A DNA stretch of 64,000 bases from Atherinomorus stipes (GCA_023101725.1 JALJCO010010453.1:654501-718500); one strand, 5' to 3'; positions 38,813 to 60,359 are shown, counted from the stretch's first letter. The notes: generated from the letters alone by a model not told the origin. Translations and numbers: made by a program.

Positions 38813-40319
38813 TTCCTGTGTTATAAGAGGGGCACACAATAATTTCCTGTACGTATGTCCCCCTTGATAGTCTTGCTGACCCTCTGGCCACCCCATGTGC
38901 AAAAGTCTTTGTCCGCCACTGTGATTACAGTACCATGAAATCTTGTTTGGTGTTTTGGTAGCTGGAAACTCCCCTCCACTTACAGTAACGCCATTGGTTT
39001 CCAGTGTGACCAGCATGCGTTATGTCAAATGACTCAGGTTTTTTTAGGCAACAAACTCCAGGAAATCTCTTGGTGAGTCCAGACTTCTTATTTTACAAAG
39101 ATAACAGATTTTAGGTAAGTGTGAGGATTTTAATGACGCAGAACTTAAGTCGTATCCTGCTTCATTTAGTTGCTTTAGCACAACCTTATTTCACAAGACA
39201 GTGTAAATGTGGGATGGAGAAGTTGCCCTTCAAACAGAAGGCTCATGGTTTGATCCCAAAAGTCTCCAGCTCACATGCTTAAGTATCTTTTAGGCAAGAT
39301 GCTGGACTCTGCATTGCACTCCCACTGGAAAGTGGGAAACTTGCATAAATATTTCTGCTAAATTAGTTAAATTTACTTTAAAAAAAAAACTTACTGTTTA
39401 CTCTGATGTACACCATCACATGAGACCCTATATAGACGGGCATCTATCCATTGGCCACCTGCTTATTCCAAGGGTCTTTCTGATAGACAAATGATTGCAT
39501 TTTTCATACAGCTTCATCAGTCATGATAAAAAATCATAGTAGGTTTGCTCACACACAGACATCTAATAAAATGACTAAGTAAAATCATAAAGTGGGCATT
39601 TCCTCGTGAGCAGAAAAAAACAGTTTATTAAAAGCAAGAAATTTGATTCAAATGACACCTTTTAGACTAAATCCATTAATCTATCATTTTCCACATCTGT
39701 TTAACTTTTTTGAGATGGGGAGGCTGGGAGTTACTGTACCCCAGCTGCCACTGAGAGTTGGAGTAGGCTACACCCTGAATATCATCAGTCCATCAGTCAC
39801 AGAGTTACAGAGTCAAGATATAAAAGAGTAACTGGAGAATCTTAAAAACATCTTTACATCATGACATTGAAAACAAAAAAGACATATGTGATTAACAGAA
39901 TGAGGTCCTTACTGGCAAATGCAGCATTTCCTTGCAATATTTTCCGTCACACTAAAAATTCACTTAAAAAACACTTCTTGTACATATGATATTACTGCTC
40001 CCTGCTGCTTCACATATTGTATGGCAGCTTTTTTATTTTCATTTTTATTTTGTAATGATAAATTGTAACTTGTTAGTAGGCTATGGAAAAAAGAATAGCA
40101 AAATAGCCGAACAAGATTAAAATAAACAGTTTTTATAATAATATTTAATCATAAAAATAATAAACAGTTTTTAAAAGGGTGGTCATTTCTACTTGAGCAG
40201 ACGAAGAGCAACCTTGTAGACAGATACGCTACAGTTTTGATCCATTAACACCCCCGCTTTCTCACTCTTTTATGGAAAAAGTGAAAGATCTGTTGTATTG
40301 TACTACACAATAATTCTTC
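38813..40319. other. Intergenic
   Basis: The first 120 bp (to about 38927, ending CCGCCACTG) look like one end of a dispersed DNA repeat. The remainder is AT-rich with no recognised feature. Confidence 0.4.
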
Positions 40320-41420
40320 ATTAAAAGTAAGCCTTACAGCGCCAGCACTGTAAAGACCAGCTTAATTTTCCATTGAAAACAATAGGCCTCGCTAATTGAT
40401 TTTAATGGCTCTCTCCGCGACGATGAGCCCCTTATGACTTGAAGAGAGGTCTTTAAGAATATTATTATTAGTATAATTGCCATTACCCCCACACTTTCCC
40501 TTTGCGAATGGGAGACAGAGAAAGAATATCTTTGCCCTTAAGCTGAACAAATAATTATTAGAGACTGGAAACAAACAGACGACACCGTCACTCACGCGCG
40601 CGCCTACTTGCACGCACACACGTACACACACGTCAACTCTCCACCTTTGAGAGGACCCCGTCCTGGCGACCCTCATTCCCTCCGCCGCCCTCTTCGTGCA
40701 GCGTGCCGCTTGTAATTTATGCAAAATTAATTGATACATCTCTTATAATTGATGTGGTGTAAACTTAATGAGTAATTTATGTAATTAGTCAATTAAGGAT
40801 AATTCCAGCATATGTTCCATATGCCCAGAAGGTGTGCTTTACAACTAGTTATTTGTCCAGGAGTTTTGGTGCACGCAAAGCCTGCCATAGACCACCTAAT
40901 TAATTTTGTTATGCAGATCAGTCACGGTGTCTATTTAACGGCCCCCTTTGTGAAAACAGATTTAATATTGATCTTTCCCGGGCGTTTAAGAGGATGTTTT
41001 TACCCGCGTTGGCCTCTGAGACCTATGAGATGCAAATCTAATTTTTCAAGCTCCTGGATAACGAAAACAAAAACACCAGAAAACATGAACCATCTTTATT
41101 TATTGGCTAATATATAAACGTTCACACTCTGTGATGTGGCACTAAAAGCTAATTTTCCTCGCAATTACATGATGTCTTTAAAATATGCTCTCAGTTGACA
41201 CAGCTGACCTTTTGAGTGGGCTTTAAGGACCGGGACATAACGGGAGATACGCCGGCTAATTAATTGACACAGTTTTGAATATTCATACCTAATACAGCAA
41301 GCTTGCCCTTAATTACATTGTTGGACTTCTCTCCAAGGAGGCTAAATCACGAAAGGCTTAATTATTGTAATGTATTCGAGGGCCCACCGGGGCACCGAGG
41401 AAGACGGGAGCCGTCAAGGA
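40320..41420. promoter_or_regulatory. Candidate conserved noncoding cluster upstream of foxb2
   Basis: This stretch, 1.4-2.5 kb upstream of foxb2, has no ORF or recognisable repeat but is dense in homeodomain cores (TAATTA/TAATTG near 40394, 40726, 40778, 40898, 41259), and has a perfect POU octamer ATGCAAAT at 41030-41037, an octamer-like ATGCAGAT near 40912 and a SOX-like ACAATAG near 40379. This composition is typical of developmental enhancers. Conservation itself was not tested. Confidence 0.4.
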
Positions 41421-41780
41421 CCCAGTCATGACACCTGGCCAGAGAGTAAAATGTAGAGAAGGGAAGCAGCTTTTGTTGTTCTCGGCTGAACAGAATTCAG
41501 AGCAGGGGATGAAGTTTGTTTACATCCTTGTAGGATTCACCAGAGAGTGTTTGAACAGACAGACAGCCGCCGGACTCCCCTCTCAGCAATTAATCAACAA
41601 CAGCGTCTCTCTCGCAGTGTGTTTTTTTGTGTGTTCGGTGCGCACGCGTTCGTGTAATTGAGTGCAGAGGAAGAACTCGCTGATTATTGTGCGCAAAGGA
41701 AAACAATGATTTATGGCTGGCAAAGTCTGAAACTGCAATTGAGCAAATTTAACAAAGAGGCTGTACTTATATATTCCATA

Positions 41781-41805
41781 CCCCCCCCCCCCCCCCCCCC
41801 CCCCC
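41781..41805. repeat. C25 homopolymer
   Basis: 25 consecutive C about 1 kb upstream of foxb2. Confidence 0.9.
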
Positions 41806-42149
41806 AATTTAACTTCTCCAAGTCACTTTAGGAATATTCCCATTCAAGTCTATTTTTCTGTCTGTCATTTCAAGAGAATTCAAAATAGTTTTTTCTAAAT
41901 GAATAATTAGCCTAATAAAAAAATAGTTTTTGTTTTTCACAACATATGCAGCATTTGCCACATTTAACCTTAAAAAAAAAAAAAAAAAAAAAACTTCAGT
42001 CGCAAGTGAGGTCAAAGGTCAGGGTTATACTGAAAAAACTGAGGAAGAAATATTTTGGGGTTCAGAAACCCGGTGAAAAACATGAGCGGACACTTTAAAC
42101 AGTTGAAATATTTAACTTCAGTTTAGTTGTGTGTGTGTTTCATACGGGA

Positions 42150-42257
42150 CTCTGATTGGCAAATAGAAGATTATAATCAACGCGAGTGTGGATTGCCCCT
42201 CCTTTCATTTCTTCACTCCATCTCTTTTCAGTCCTACACCCCCAGCGCGCGCAGGCA

Positions 42258-42333
<76 letters not shown>

Positions 42334-42858
42334 CGCACGACACTTCTCCCTTCTGACGTGTCCCCTAAGTGTCTGGATAACAGATAACAGAGCGGGCGAC
42401 CTGCAGGGGTCTTACAAAAACAGCGCTCGGTGAGTGGGAGCATCACACGAGAGAAGAGGAGGCACATCACACTGCAACAGCAAAGCAAAGCAAACAGCAG
42501 CCGTGAAAGCAAGTACAACTCAGAGGACCTCTCAACTTTTACGCACGGAGACTGAGTTTTACGCACAGCTTTGAAGAGCATAATTTGGCGAAGAGACAGT
42601 CAGAAGACTTTTTGTCTGGATGCAAGAGCCTTTCAGGGATCGTGCCTGTCAGCGCGGGCCTTTGGGTTACACTGTTTGTCGACATACCGCAGGTAATCTA
42701 ATCTGATGGCTCAGAACTTTGGAACAGAACAATCAGATGGAGACTGATGTGAAGACCATCTAGATAGCTCTGTAAAAATATTGCTTGAAATATTTTTGGC
42801 TACTAAAGGCTGTTTTATTTAATAATTCAAAGTTCAAGATATAAGAAGATTAACAGTG
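42150..42858 (+). promoter_or_regulatory. foxb2 proximal upstream/5'UTR
   Basis: The region upstream of the foxb2 ATG has an inverted CCAAT box (ATTGG at 42155-42159), a very long (AC)n run (about 42260-42329, roughly 35 units) and a moderately GC-rich leader. A possible donor (CGCAG|GTAATC near 42692) is followed by a weak acceptor just before the ATG (TTAACAG|TG). A 5'UTR intron is therefore conceivable but unsupported, and FOXB genes are usually intronless. Confidence 0.45.
42259..42329. repeat. (AC)n microsatellite, about 35 units
   Basis: A perfect dinucleotide run within about 600 bp of the foxb2 start codon. The complementary strand reads (GT)n, which can form Z-DNA. It is probably length-polymorphic. 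Confidence 0.95.
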
Positions 42859-43815
42859 ATGCCCCGTCCTGGAAAAAACTCTTACAGCGACCAAAAGCCT
42901 CCGTACTCCTACATATCACTGACAGCGATGGCTATCCAGAACTCACCCGAAAAGATGTTGCCTTTGAGTGACATTTATAAGTTCATCATGGATCGCTTTC
43001 CATATTACCGAGAGAACACCCAGAGGTGGCAGAATTCCTTGCGGCACAACCTCTCGTTTAACGACTGCTTCATCAAGATCCCTCGACGGCCTGATCAGCC
43101 CGGAAAAGGCAGCTTCTGGGCTCTGCACCCGGACTGCGGGGACATGTTTGAAAACGGCAGTTTCCTGAGGAGACGGAAGCGCTTCAAGGTTCTGCGTGCT
43201 GAACATATGACTTGCAAGAGTTCCCCGATGATGCATTACTTTCACCACCATCACCACCCGGGCAGCAAGCTGGGCACGCCACCCGTTCACCACGACCACT
43301 CAGCTTCTCCAGCAAGCGTGGGTCGACTCCCCCACTTTCAGGGTTACGGGGGAATTACATGCGCTCAACCTGGTGGGTTCAAACACCCGTTCGCCATCGA
43401 GAATATTATAGGACGGGACTACAAGGGTGTAGTGGCCAGCGGGCTTCCACTCACCTCAGTCATGCACCACCTGGGCTACCCGGTGCCCCCTCAACTCAGC
43501 AGTGTGGTCAATTCCATGTGGCCTCATGTGGGTATGCTGTCAGAGTCCATGAGTGGGGTGTCTGTGCCAACAGCATCATCTGAGTATGCGCCCTTCAGTG
43601 TGACAGCGAAGGGCTTGTACCACAATGCCAACGGGCAAACTCTGCCCGCGGTTCCGGTGCCAATAAAACCCACCCCGTCTTTGGGTCCAGTGCCTGGTTT
43701 GACAGGGCTACAGTCCGGCCCGACCCAGCTCTGCTCACCGGCTTCAGTGATGGAGAAAAGTGATCTGCTAGAGGGCAAAGGAAACCCTCTACACCCGGCT
43801 CTCCTTCTGTCCTAA
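42859..43815 (+). CDS. foxb2: Forkhead transcription factor Foxb2
   Basis: An intact single-exon gene of 318 residues plus TAA. The start [12 protein letters not shown] is at 42859; an in-frame GTG just upstream is not used because FOXB proteins begin MPRPG. The forkhead DNA-binding domain occupies about residues 13-107 (KPPYSYISL to RRRKRFKVL) with the recognition-helix sequence [15 protein letters not shown]. An eh1-like Groucho/TLE-binding motif, FAIENII, lies at 179-185. IIGRDYKGV and the later [11 protein letters not shown] block identify FOXB2 rather than FOXB1, which has IIAREYK. Only five consecutive histidines (about 129-133) remain of the long His/Pro/Gln/Ala tracts that make human FOXB2 about 430 residues. 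FOXB factors act in the nucleus in early neural tissue. The neighbours prune2 and vps13a agree with vertebrate synteny. Confidence 0.96.
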   Translation: MPRPGKNSYSDQKPPYSYISLTAMAIQNSPEKMLPLSDIYKFIMDRFPYYRENTQRWQNSLRHNLSFNDCFIKIPRRPDQPGKGSFWALHPDCGDMFENGSFLRRRKRFKVLRAEHMTCKSSPMMHYFHHHHHPGSKLGTPPVHHDHSASPASVGRLPHFQGYGGITCAQPGGFKHPFAIENIIGRDYKGVVASGLPLTSVMHHLGYPVPPQLSSVVNSMWPHVGMLSESMSGVSVPTASSEYAPFSVTAKGLYHNANGQTLPAVPVPIKPTPSLGPVPGLTGLQSGPTQLCSPASVMEKSDLLEGKGNPLHPALLLS

Positions 43816-45600
43816 GTGGGTAAACCACATTGTGGTTATATAAGATAAAACAGAACAGGCCTATCAGAAATATTACAGAGTTTAAGTTCAGTGCAGCTGT
43901 AAGACGGTTGTAAAAACTATAACATTGTGCGGTATAATGTTTTCGTTTTTCTTTAGTTTTTTTCAGCCCATGTTGTTAAAATCAAAATTTATTTGCACAC
44001 TTTGCAAGGGCATTTACCACATATAATGTGGCACTGATGAATACAATCAGACAAGTAGAAACGCTAAACCCAAAGAAAGCTTTCATTTAGGAGACAAGCA
44101 GTCGGACATTCTTTCCAAATGCAAACCAACAACTGTTTATATTTTTGTTGTTGCTCTACTTATTTTCATGTAATCTAAGGCAGGTCTGTCAGCTAAAGAC
44201 GAGTAGGCCTTCATGCTTTTTTTTTTTTTTTATATTTCATTTTAAACTAGGCCTGTTGCACTTTTTGTGTTTTGAACGTGTCATGTTATAACACTATTTA
44301 TCTGAAGATATTTATAAAGAAGTTGAAACCGAATCGCTGGTGTTGTACTTATTTGAATACTTTAATCACTTTCCCGGGCATCATATTTTGTGCAGCAATT
44401 GCGGAAGGAAAAGGGGGAGTTGATCAAATTGCGGCATCCTCCTGCATCAATGCAAACTATGAAAATTAAGTTGGTGTCATGGATCGTAAGAAGAAATTCT
44501 TCTACCTGTGTTAAAAAAAAGAAGTGAATACAATAGGATTATTCAGACTCAATCAGCTGCTCTTTTAAAGGTGCAATTGATTTCATTTGAATTATTCTAT
44601 ATGCAACAGATTGGCAGTCTAATCAAATCTGTTCAGGTTTCATAGATATTCTCACTGTTACTATAAAACATAAAAGGAAAGAAGGAAACCTCTGGTCATG
44701 TAAATTTAGGCCAATTTTGCTCCACACAAACATCTTATATTTATAGACTATATATGAAGGAAATCCTGGATATTAAAATAGAGAATGGTGTAAATGTTGC
44801 TTTGTTGTTCCTAATCTAATTTTTCTTTTTTAAAAAATCATTTAATTGCAAATTTAATTAGCAGAACATTTAAAAAAAAAATTGTACTCGGAGCAATTAT
44901 TTTATTTAAATTCTTTTGTCAATTTCAGTACATGCAGTAAGGGCACTATGATCTAGAGTGGGTTATGTTTGCTGATGCATGCTGTGTCCAGGAGATGTCT
45001 GTGTGATCTTCATGTGATGGACATGAGGAGTCAACTCTCTGGACCGCAGCTCCACATCTTCAAAAGCAGGCAGGGAGGTCGGATCAAGTTTGCTCTTTTG
45101 TTTGCTCTGTTTTAATGAAGCTTTGAAGCTTCTGCTCTCCAGCAGCACAAAGCCTGAGGTTCATCCCACTGAAAATGACTTATATTTAACCTCCTGTCCC
45201 CTGTTTAGCATCCCAAAGGCTCCCACAGCCGACACTATTGTCACACCAGCCTCTGAACAAATAATTGAGATGCACCAGTGAAGGAGATGTGTGGGAGTGG
45301 AAAATTAGATCATATTTGGGTGTCATTGCTAATGAGCAAAATACACATCAGTGTTATTGGCACGCTATTTTCCTTCCTCAACAAGTCTTTATCTTTTGAT
45401 CTGACTTGATTCCTTGCTTTTTTATTTATTTGTTAATTTATTTTTTCTGCCACACCACCTCTTCTTTACTTTATGACTAAGCTGTACACACACACAGTTT
45501 CTCAGCAGGGTATCTCTAATTTCTAGTTAAGAGGAACTGAGGTTTTACGACACAATAAATGTGAAAAGTGTGAAGTGTGTCTGAAGGTGTGTGTGTGAGA
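43816..45600 (+). other. foxb2 3' flank
   Basis: Probably includes the foxb2 3'UTR. I see no clear canonical AATAAA in the first 700 bp. AT-rich thereafter. No repeat or gene. Confidence 0.4.
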
Positions 45601-45639
45601 GAGAGAGAGAGAGAGAAAGAGAGAGTGTGTCTTTAATTC

Positions 45640-45770
45640 CCTGATCAGCAGGTCTCATTCTCTTTAATAGCCCTCACTGCATTGGTACATAATTAAATGC
45701 CACTAATTAAGACACAATAAGAGGAGTAATAATGCAGCCATTACTACCCTCCATGATCTTCTGTCTTCAC
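45640..45770. promoter_or_regulatory. Candidate conserved noncoding element downstream of foxb2
   Basis: A compact non-repetitive segment with ATAATTAAATGCCACTAATTA and TAATAATGCAGCCATTACTA, a dense set of homeodomain-like sites. Supported by composition only. Confidence 0.3.
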
Positions 45771-46599
45771 AACACTGGGGTTAGATGCCTCTGGAATCAT
45801 AATGTCACATGAGGTCCCCTAATGTGCACACATGTCTATGCACAGGGTAAGAAGTGTATGTGCAATTGCATATTATGTCAAAGGATTTAAAATATATTTT
45901 ATATTATATATTTACATATCTGATGTGTGTGTTATGGGAGGCTAAAACATCTTTTTTTTTTCATTTTTGCAAGTGTGAACCCTCTTAGAGTAATTATGCC
46001 ATATAGATGGATAATATACTAAGTTTCTTTTAATACTGTGTCTCACTTCAAAGTTACAGCCAAAGAAACATTAATCGTCCTCTATATACTCTGTAATCAA
46101 CATATTCAACTGCTTTCGTCTGAAAATAATTAGAGGTTTGGTTTGAAACAACTTGGAATAAACATGAAAACATAATAGAAATAAAATCACATTTTCCAAC
46201 AGATGATTTGGGAAATAAGTGAGACAGACACAGGTAATAATTACTGTTTGTTTTTTTTTTTTAGACTTCTTATAAAGAGTGTTTCTCAAAGACAGAGAGA
46301 TAAGTGAAAGTAGTGTAAACAGAATAAAACATGATAGAAACATTAAGGACTTGATACAGCTGGAGAAATCTAGAACATATATGTATGTAAAAATGTATGT
46401 ATCTCTTACGAAGGCTGCGTTTAAAGTGTTGACAGCTTAAAGGCTCTGATAATTTCCCATTTGATTACCATAAAAATATATTGTATCCAAAGAAATACAT
46501 TGTCTGAAATTAATTGTAAAGAATTTTTAATTCATGGAAAAAGAGTTCATCATGCAGAATTTGAGTTTGAAGTGAATAATAGCAGGATTATGAGTGAAT

Positions 46600-46800
46600 A
46601 AAACATTTATGTCAGAGGTGTTTCACTGTCTGCCCTCTGAAATGCAACGTCACAGTCATGCATAGACCATGATACATTAGTGGTAATTACCCATGCTTCA
46701 CAGAGGCCAGGGTGGCAAATTCTACATGCGTTTTTCTTAATAATCAGCAAGAGCTGGCCATCATGATGAGCACCTTAATTTATCAGCTCTGATCTGACTC
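46600..46800. promoter_or_regulatory. Candidate conserved noncoding element downstream of foxb2
   Basis: A non-repetitive segment with GTGGTAATTACCCATGCTTC and CAAGAGCTGGCCATCATGAT in otherwise AT-rich DNA. Supported by composition only. Confidence 0.3.
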
Positions 46801-47839
46801 TCACACAAACTCACATTGAAACGCACACACTCATGAACCTTAAATATTATTCTTTGTTCCAGACACTGTTTTTACATTTAATATATTCAAAATCTCAGAT
46901 GAGAGAAATTTGTTCTAATTTCCTTAAACCCATAATTGTCCAACAGGGATTCCTTGTTCAGACACAGCTTGACAGATATTTAAAAATATCAGCCTGTCCA
47001 CTTTAGATAAAACTATTAAAATACATTATTAACTTTGCAGAGCAGTTTTGTCACAGAGAAAAGAAATCAAATTCATTTTCTCAGACTTACTTATTTTCAA
47101 TATAGGAAAAGGAAAGAAAGACAGAATGAAAGCAAAATGTCAGAAATAGATTTAATTTCTCACAGATTACACACTGTCCTCACTCTCCTCCTCTAAAGAC
47201 AGATATAACAAAAATAACTGTAGCTATGTGTATTATGTATAAATAAATGGCACCTAAGTGAACATTTCAATCCATCAGTTTCCATCTTTATCAGAGTTTT
47301 TATATTTATTTTTGCTTTTTAAAAGGGCAGTAGTAAAAAGGCTATAACAGTGCGCCAGAATAAATGTAACAAACACAATACTTTTAAATCTAAATTAAAT
47401 AAAGTTCTCAACAAATAGCTTGAGACTTTCAGGTCTTGAATTCTCAATGAGATTGTGTCACTTTCTGATGTGTGACATCAGTTAGAGTAAACTATATCAT
47501 TTTAGGAATAATCTGAAGAGGACTGTAGGCTGAGTTTAACCTTTTGATTCAGATCACAAAGTTACTTACAGTCACAGCTCAGTGATACAGTATAACCCTG
47601 ACCTCTGAGATCAGATCAGCTGAAGGGTTGCAGGTGTTATTCAGGCTTTATAACAGAAAATGGGAAGTGACTGTCTTCATTATTTGAGGTTCAGTTATCA
47701 GATTTATCCTGCTCCTTCTTATATTATTAATCATACAATACTTTTTTATAGGCTACATGAGCATCACCATTTGAGCAAATACCTTAAAGACGTTTTCAAG
47801 ATTAGTCTGTGTTACAGTTATACATGATCATTTCTGTGA

Positions 47840-48060
47840 TTCACTGCAAGCAGGCAGCCGGCATACGGCTTTATCCACTCTTATCTTAATGTAATGGTTG
47901 CCTTGCCTTATTCATGGCCGTGCTCCTTAATAGTGGCACAAGATGACGGTCATCTAGCACGTGTCAACAGGAGCCAGCATCAGCCTATGAAAAAAAAAAA
48001 AAACATCTGAGGAGAATTAGCATAATGGCATCAGGCCTGGAGAAAAAGAAGAGATGTCAG
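47840..48060. promoter_or_regulatory. Candidate conserved noncoding element downstream of foxb2
   Basis: A non-repetitive segment with GCCTTATTCATGGCCGTGCT and GACGGTCATCTAGCACGTGT, higher complexity than its surroundings. An A14 run interrupts it. Supported by composition only. Confidence 0.3.
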
Positions 48061-48359
48061 AGGAAAGACTCAACAACAGATCTCTGGCCCATTCAATTCT
48101 TGCTTTCTGTCTTTAAATTAAGCTTGATTAATTTCATGGACTCAGAGCATCTCACTATTTCTTCTTTCTTTAGCTAAGGACAAACTGCTGCAGTACCAAT
48201 TGAAAAATGAAAAACAAAAAACCAACAGATAAGGAACATTTTGCAAGAATTTCTGTCTGATTGCAGACAGTATCAGTCTGGAAGTTAATGTATTTTTTCC
48301 ACTTCCACTTCACTTAATTTGTTCATAAACTTCAATTTCTCCAGTTTGTCAGCAAATGC

Positions 48360-48960
48360 TTGAGAAAGTCATCTACATATTTTGGACAAGGACTCAAGCA
48401 AAGGTTTGACATCATCTCTGACCCCACAAAAAACTGCATAAAGAAATTTCATTCATCAATAGCTGGTAAAACTACTGTACATGGGCAAAGGAAGAAATTT
48501 TTGTCAGGTATCGTGCAATAAGCAGCTGCATTCACAAATGCCACTTAAAACTTTACCATGCAAAAGAGAAGCCTTAAATGAATCCTAAATTAATCCTGAT
48601 GAGAGTTGCAGTTGACTTTTGGAAGAATCTCGTGTGCTCCACACCAAAGATGAAAATGACCCATGGGGACCATTACCAACAACCAGTCAAGAATCCAGAC
48701 TTGTAAAGATATTGGGTTGTATCGGTTTCCTTGGCAAAGTGACTTACACTTATGAGGGCAACCTTAATCAAAGGGTCATTGAGATTTTAGGGCAATGCTG
48801 CTGTAAAGATGACATATTTTCCAGAGACATGCATGTTTTAACAACACTATGCAAAACCATGCTCTGCACACTTTAAGAAATGGCCTGCCTGCAATCTTGA
48901 CCTGTCCCCAACAGAAAAAGTCCAACGAACTTTGATAAGAAAAATGTGAAAATGGGGACC
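48360..48960 (+). pseudogene. Very decayed DDE-transposase-like relic
   Basis: The plus strand near 48884-48922 could encode WPACNLDLSPTEK, reminiscent of the W-P-x-x-S-P-D-L-x-P-x-E-N catalytic region of Tc1/mariner transposases. An upstream ORF (48619-48876) may be its remnant. No termini were found. Confidence 0.35.
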
Positions 48961-49228
48961 TGATAAACACTGATCTATACTTTTGATTAGATTAGATTTA
49001 CTTGCAGTAAGAAAATGATGATAAAACAAAGTAAAAGGCTACTTCACCTGCTTTCCTCTAACCAGGAATAGCTTTTACATCTTGTAAAAAATAATGGTAA
49101 CACTACAAAGTGGTTACACTTTTACTTTTACTTTTACTATTACTTTTTGTCTTTTAAAGCATTGCAAGAAATAAGTCAATGCCAGAAATGCAAAAAGCTA
49201 CAAAAAAGGTACTACTCAATGCTATATA

Positions 49229-50962
<1,734 letters not shown>

Positions 50963-50966
50963 TATA

Positions 50967-51038
50967 CAGTACCAGTCAAAATTTTGGACACACTACTGTT
51001 GGATTTAATGAGAAAGTGTGTCCAAAAATTTTACTGCT
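50967..51038. mobile_element. Short fold-back remnant of a Tc1-like element
   Basis: CAGTACCAGTCAAAATTTTG and an imperfect inverse arm GTGTGTCCAAAAATTTTACT about 70 bp apart. The ends resemble a classic fish Tc1 terminus. It starts immediately after the right TA of the element ending at 50962. Confidence 0.6.
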
Positions 51039-58627
<7,589 letters not shown>

Positions 58628-59851
58628 ATGTGGGTCCTTGGGAAGATCAGGGAGAGCATGGAGAGCATTCCTTTAGAACTGAATCGTTACATGGGGAAGA
58701 ATGAAGAGGACATCTTTTTCCCCTCAAAGACCAACCTCTTTCAGAATCTGCACAGCAACATCATTACTCCTGACAACATCCCAGAGTTCTGCCTTCCTCC
58801 ACGGCTTTGCAAGAGAAATCCTCTGCCAGAACTTGAGAAAACCCTACAATGCCCTCAAAGTACTACGCAAATGAAAATACAGGATGCAACGACTAAGAAA
58901 GATGATGCACCACTGTCTAGGAAGGGAACAAAGAAACATTTGCCATTCTCTGCAGAGTGTTATGGGCTTGCTGGGATATATGAGAGTCCCAATACTCGAA
59001 GGAAAGAGTCTTTGTTCCATGGAAAATGCCCTGGATACACATTTGAAAGACACTCTCCTTCCAGAGATCCCAGGCTGATGAAGGAGACAAACCCAAAAAA
59101 ATCTTTACCTGGAGTTCTTCCACTGTTTTCATGCAAAAGCCTATCAGAAACCAATAACACAGACAGTGCAACACCTTCCTCTAGTGATTCCTCTCCTCTC
59201 TGTTCTCCTTATGGTGTCAAAACCTCTAAATATATCCCATCAAGAAGTGGCCGGCTTAAAGGAGCAGTGTCCTGTCCTTCGCTAATTGACAGCAAGGACA
59301 TGAAAGGGAGGTGGAGGAAGGGAGGTACAAGTTTAACATCCTCACCCTGTAGTCCCCCAAGCTTGGAGGAGAACTCACTCACCCTATCCCCACCTGTCCT
59401 CTTCCCATTGGATATTCTACGGTGTCAGGAGAGACTTCAGTGTGAACATGTCCTCCCCTTGCAGGGCCGTGGCAGAGTCCGTCTCTCGGCTGAGCACACC
59501 ACATTCTCCAACACTTTCTCAGCCGCTTCCACAGTCAGAGTGCGTGTGGTGTCAGTGGAAGGCCTGTGGGATCAAAGTAGCCGACAGTCTCTGAACTGTG
59601 CTGTGAGTCTCTGTTTGACTCCCGGGAAGCTGCAGCAGCAGGAGAGCGCCACCATCAAGCACTGCCGCAGCCTTGTGTTTAATGAAGATTTCTTCTTCAC
59701 AGAGCTGACTGACAAGGATCTGATGGAACTACAGCTCAGGTTAAAAGTTTTGGATAAACCTGCATCTGGAATGCTGAAGAGCCGAACAGTGATTGGGATG
59801 ATCAGTAAACCACTGTCTCAGCTGCTTTCTGTTAAGAAACACATAATGTAG
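58628..59851 (+). CDS. C2CD4-family C2-domain protein
   Basis: An intact 407-residue ORF in one coding exon. I start it at MWVLGKIRESMES because C2CD4 proteins begin MWVLEKIR..S; an upstream in-frame start at 58553 would add 25 unlike residues. Residues 60-75 (IITPDNIPEFCLPPRL) are the family's second conserved block. The middle is Ser/Pro-rich and probably disordered. The C-terminal C2 domain spans about 301-407 with the signature LVFNEDFFF. A noncoding first exon is plausible: donor CCCAG|GTGAGA near 58461, acceptor TTGCAAAAG|GAG near 58567. Mammalian C2CD4A/B are linked to inflammation-responsive nuclear roles and beta-cell traits, but function here is not known. Which paralogue (A/B-, C- or D-like) cannot be settled by eye. 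Polyadenylation signals AATAAA occur at 60303 and 60345. Confidence 0.85.
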   Translation: MWVLGKIRESMESIPLELNRYMGKNEEDIFFPSKTNLFQNLHSNIITPDNIPEFCLPPRLCKRNPLPELEKTLQCPQSTTQMKIQDATTKKDDAPLSRKGTKKHLPFSAECYGLAGIYESPNTRRKESLFHGKCPGYTFERHSPSRDPRLMKETNPKKSLPGVLPLFSCKSLSETNNTDSATPSSSDSSPLCSPYGVKTSKYIPSRSGRLKGAVSCPSLIDSKDMKGRWRKGGTSLTSSPCSPPSLEENSLTLSPPVLFPLDILRCQERLQCEHVLPLQGRGRVRLSAEHTTFSNTFSAASTVRVRVVSVEGLWDQSSRQSLNCAVSLCLTPGKLQQQESATIKHCRSLVFNEDFFFTELTDKDLMELQLRLKVLDKPASGMLKSRTVIGMISKPLSQLLSVKKHIM

Positions 59852-60302
59852 TTTTTTTCTTTTTAATTTTTTAAACATGGTTTCATAGCCATGGATAATA
59901 TTAATCTATAATAAATTATAATGTTACTCTATGTCTAGCTGTTTGATGAAATTCATGGTAGCACTTTAGGTATTATTTTGGATTCTTACATACATGCCAT
60001 GTTATTTTATCCACAAATTTTTCATAGATATTAAAAAGAAAGTGTAATTAATTAAGTAATTTTATCTTCAGTATGGTGTGTTGAATTTATTTTACCAGGC
60101 TATTTACTGTAAACTGTCCAAGGTATTTAATTTCAGTTTGTGTAACAATTGCTGAACTTTGACCCGTTGTATACTTCCTATCATCAAGTTTTAGAGCCCA
60201 CGTTCTATGTTCTACAATGGCAAAGAACAGGTTTTATATGAATCATGAATTTTAACCACATTCACTAGTTAAAAGCTATGGTTTGTTCGTGTGCTGTTTT
60301 TG

Positions 60303-60350
60303 AATAAATATTTCAAATTTGAAATGGTATTTGTGTGTCATTACAATAAA
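60303..60350 (+). terminator. Polyadenylation signals of the C2CD4-family gene
   Basis: Two AATAAA hexamers (60303-60308 and 60345-60350) lie about 450-500 nt after the C2CD4 stop codon and about 330 nt before the vps13a start codon. They are the only well-placed signals before vps13a, making the intergenic gap very small. Confidence 0.5.
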
Positions 60351-60359
60351 TACAGCCAG

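Noticed and set aside
42127..42581. Thr-His and Cys-Val repeat ORFs upstream of foxb2
   Set aside because: Translations of the (AC)n microsatellite.
42943..43828. Overlapping minus-strand and alternate-frame ORFs within foxb2
   Set aside because: Shadows of the real coding frame without family similarity.
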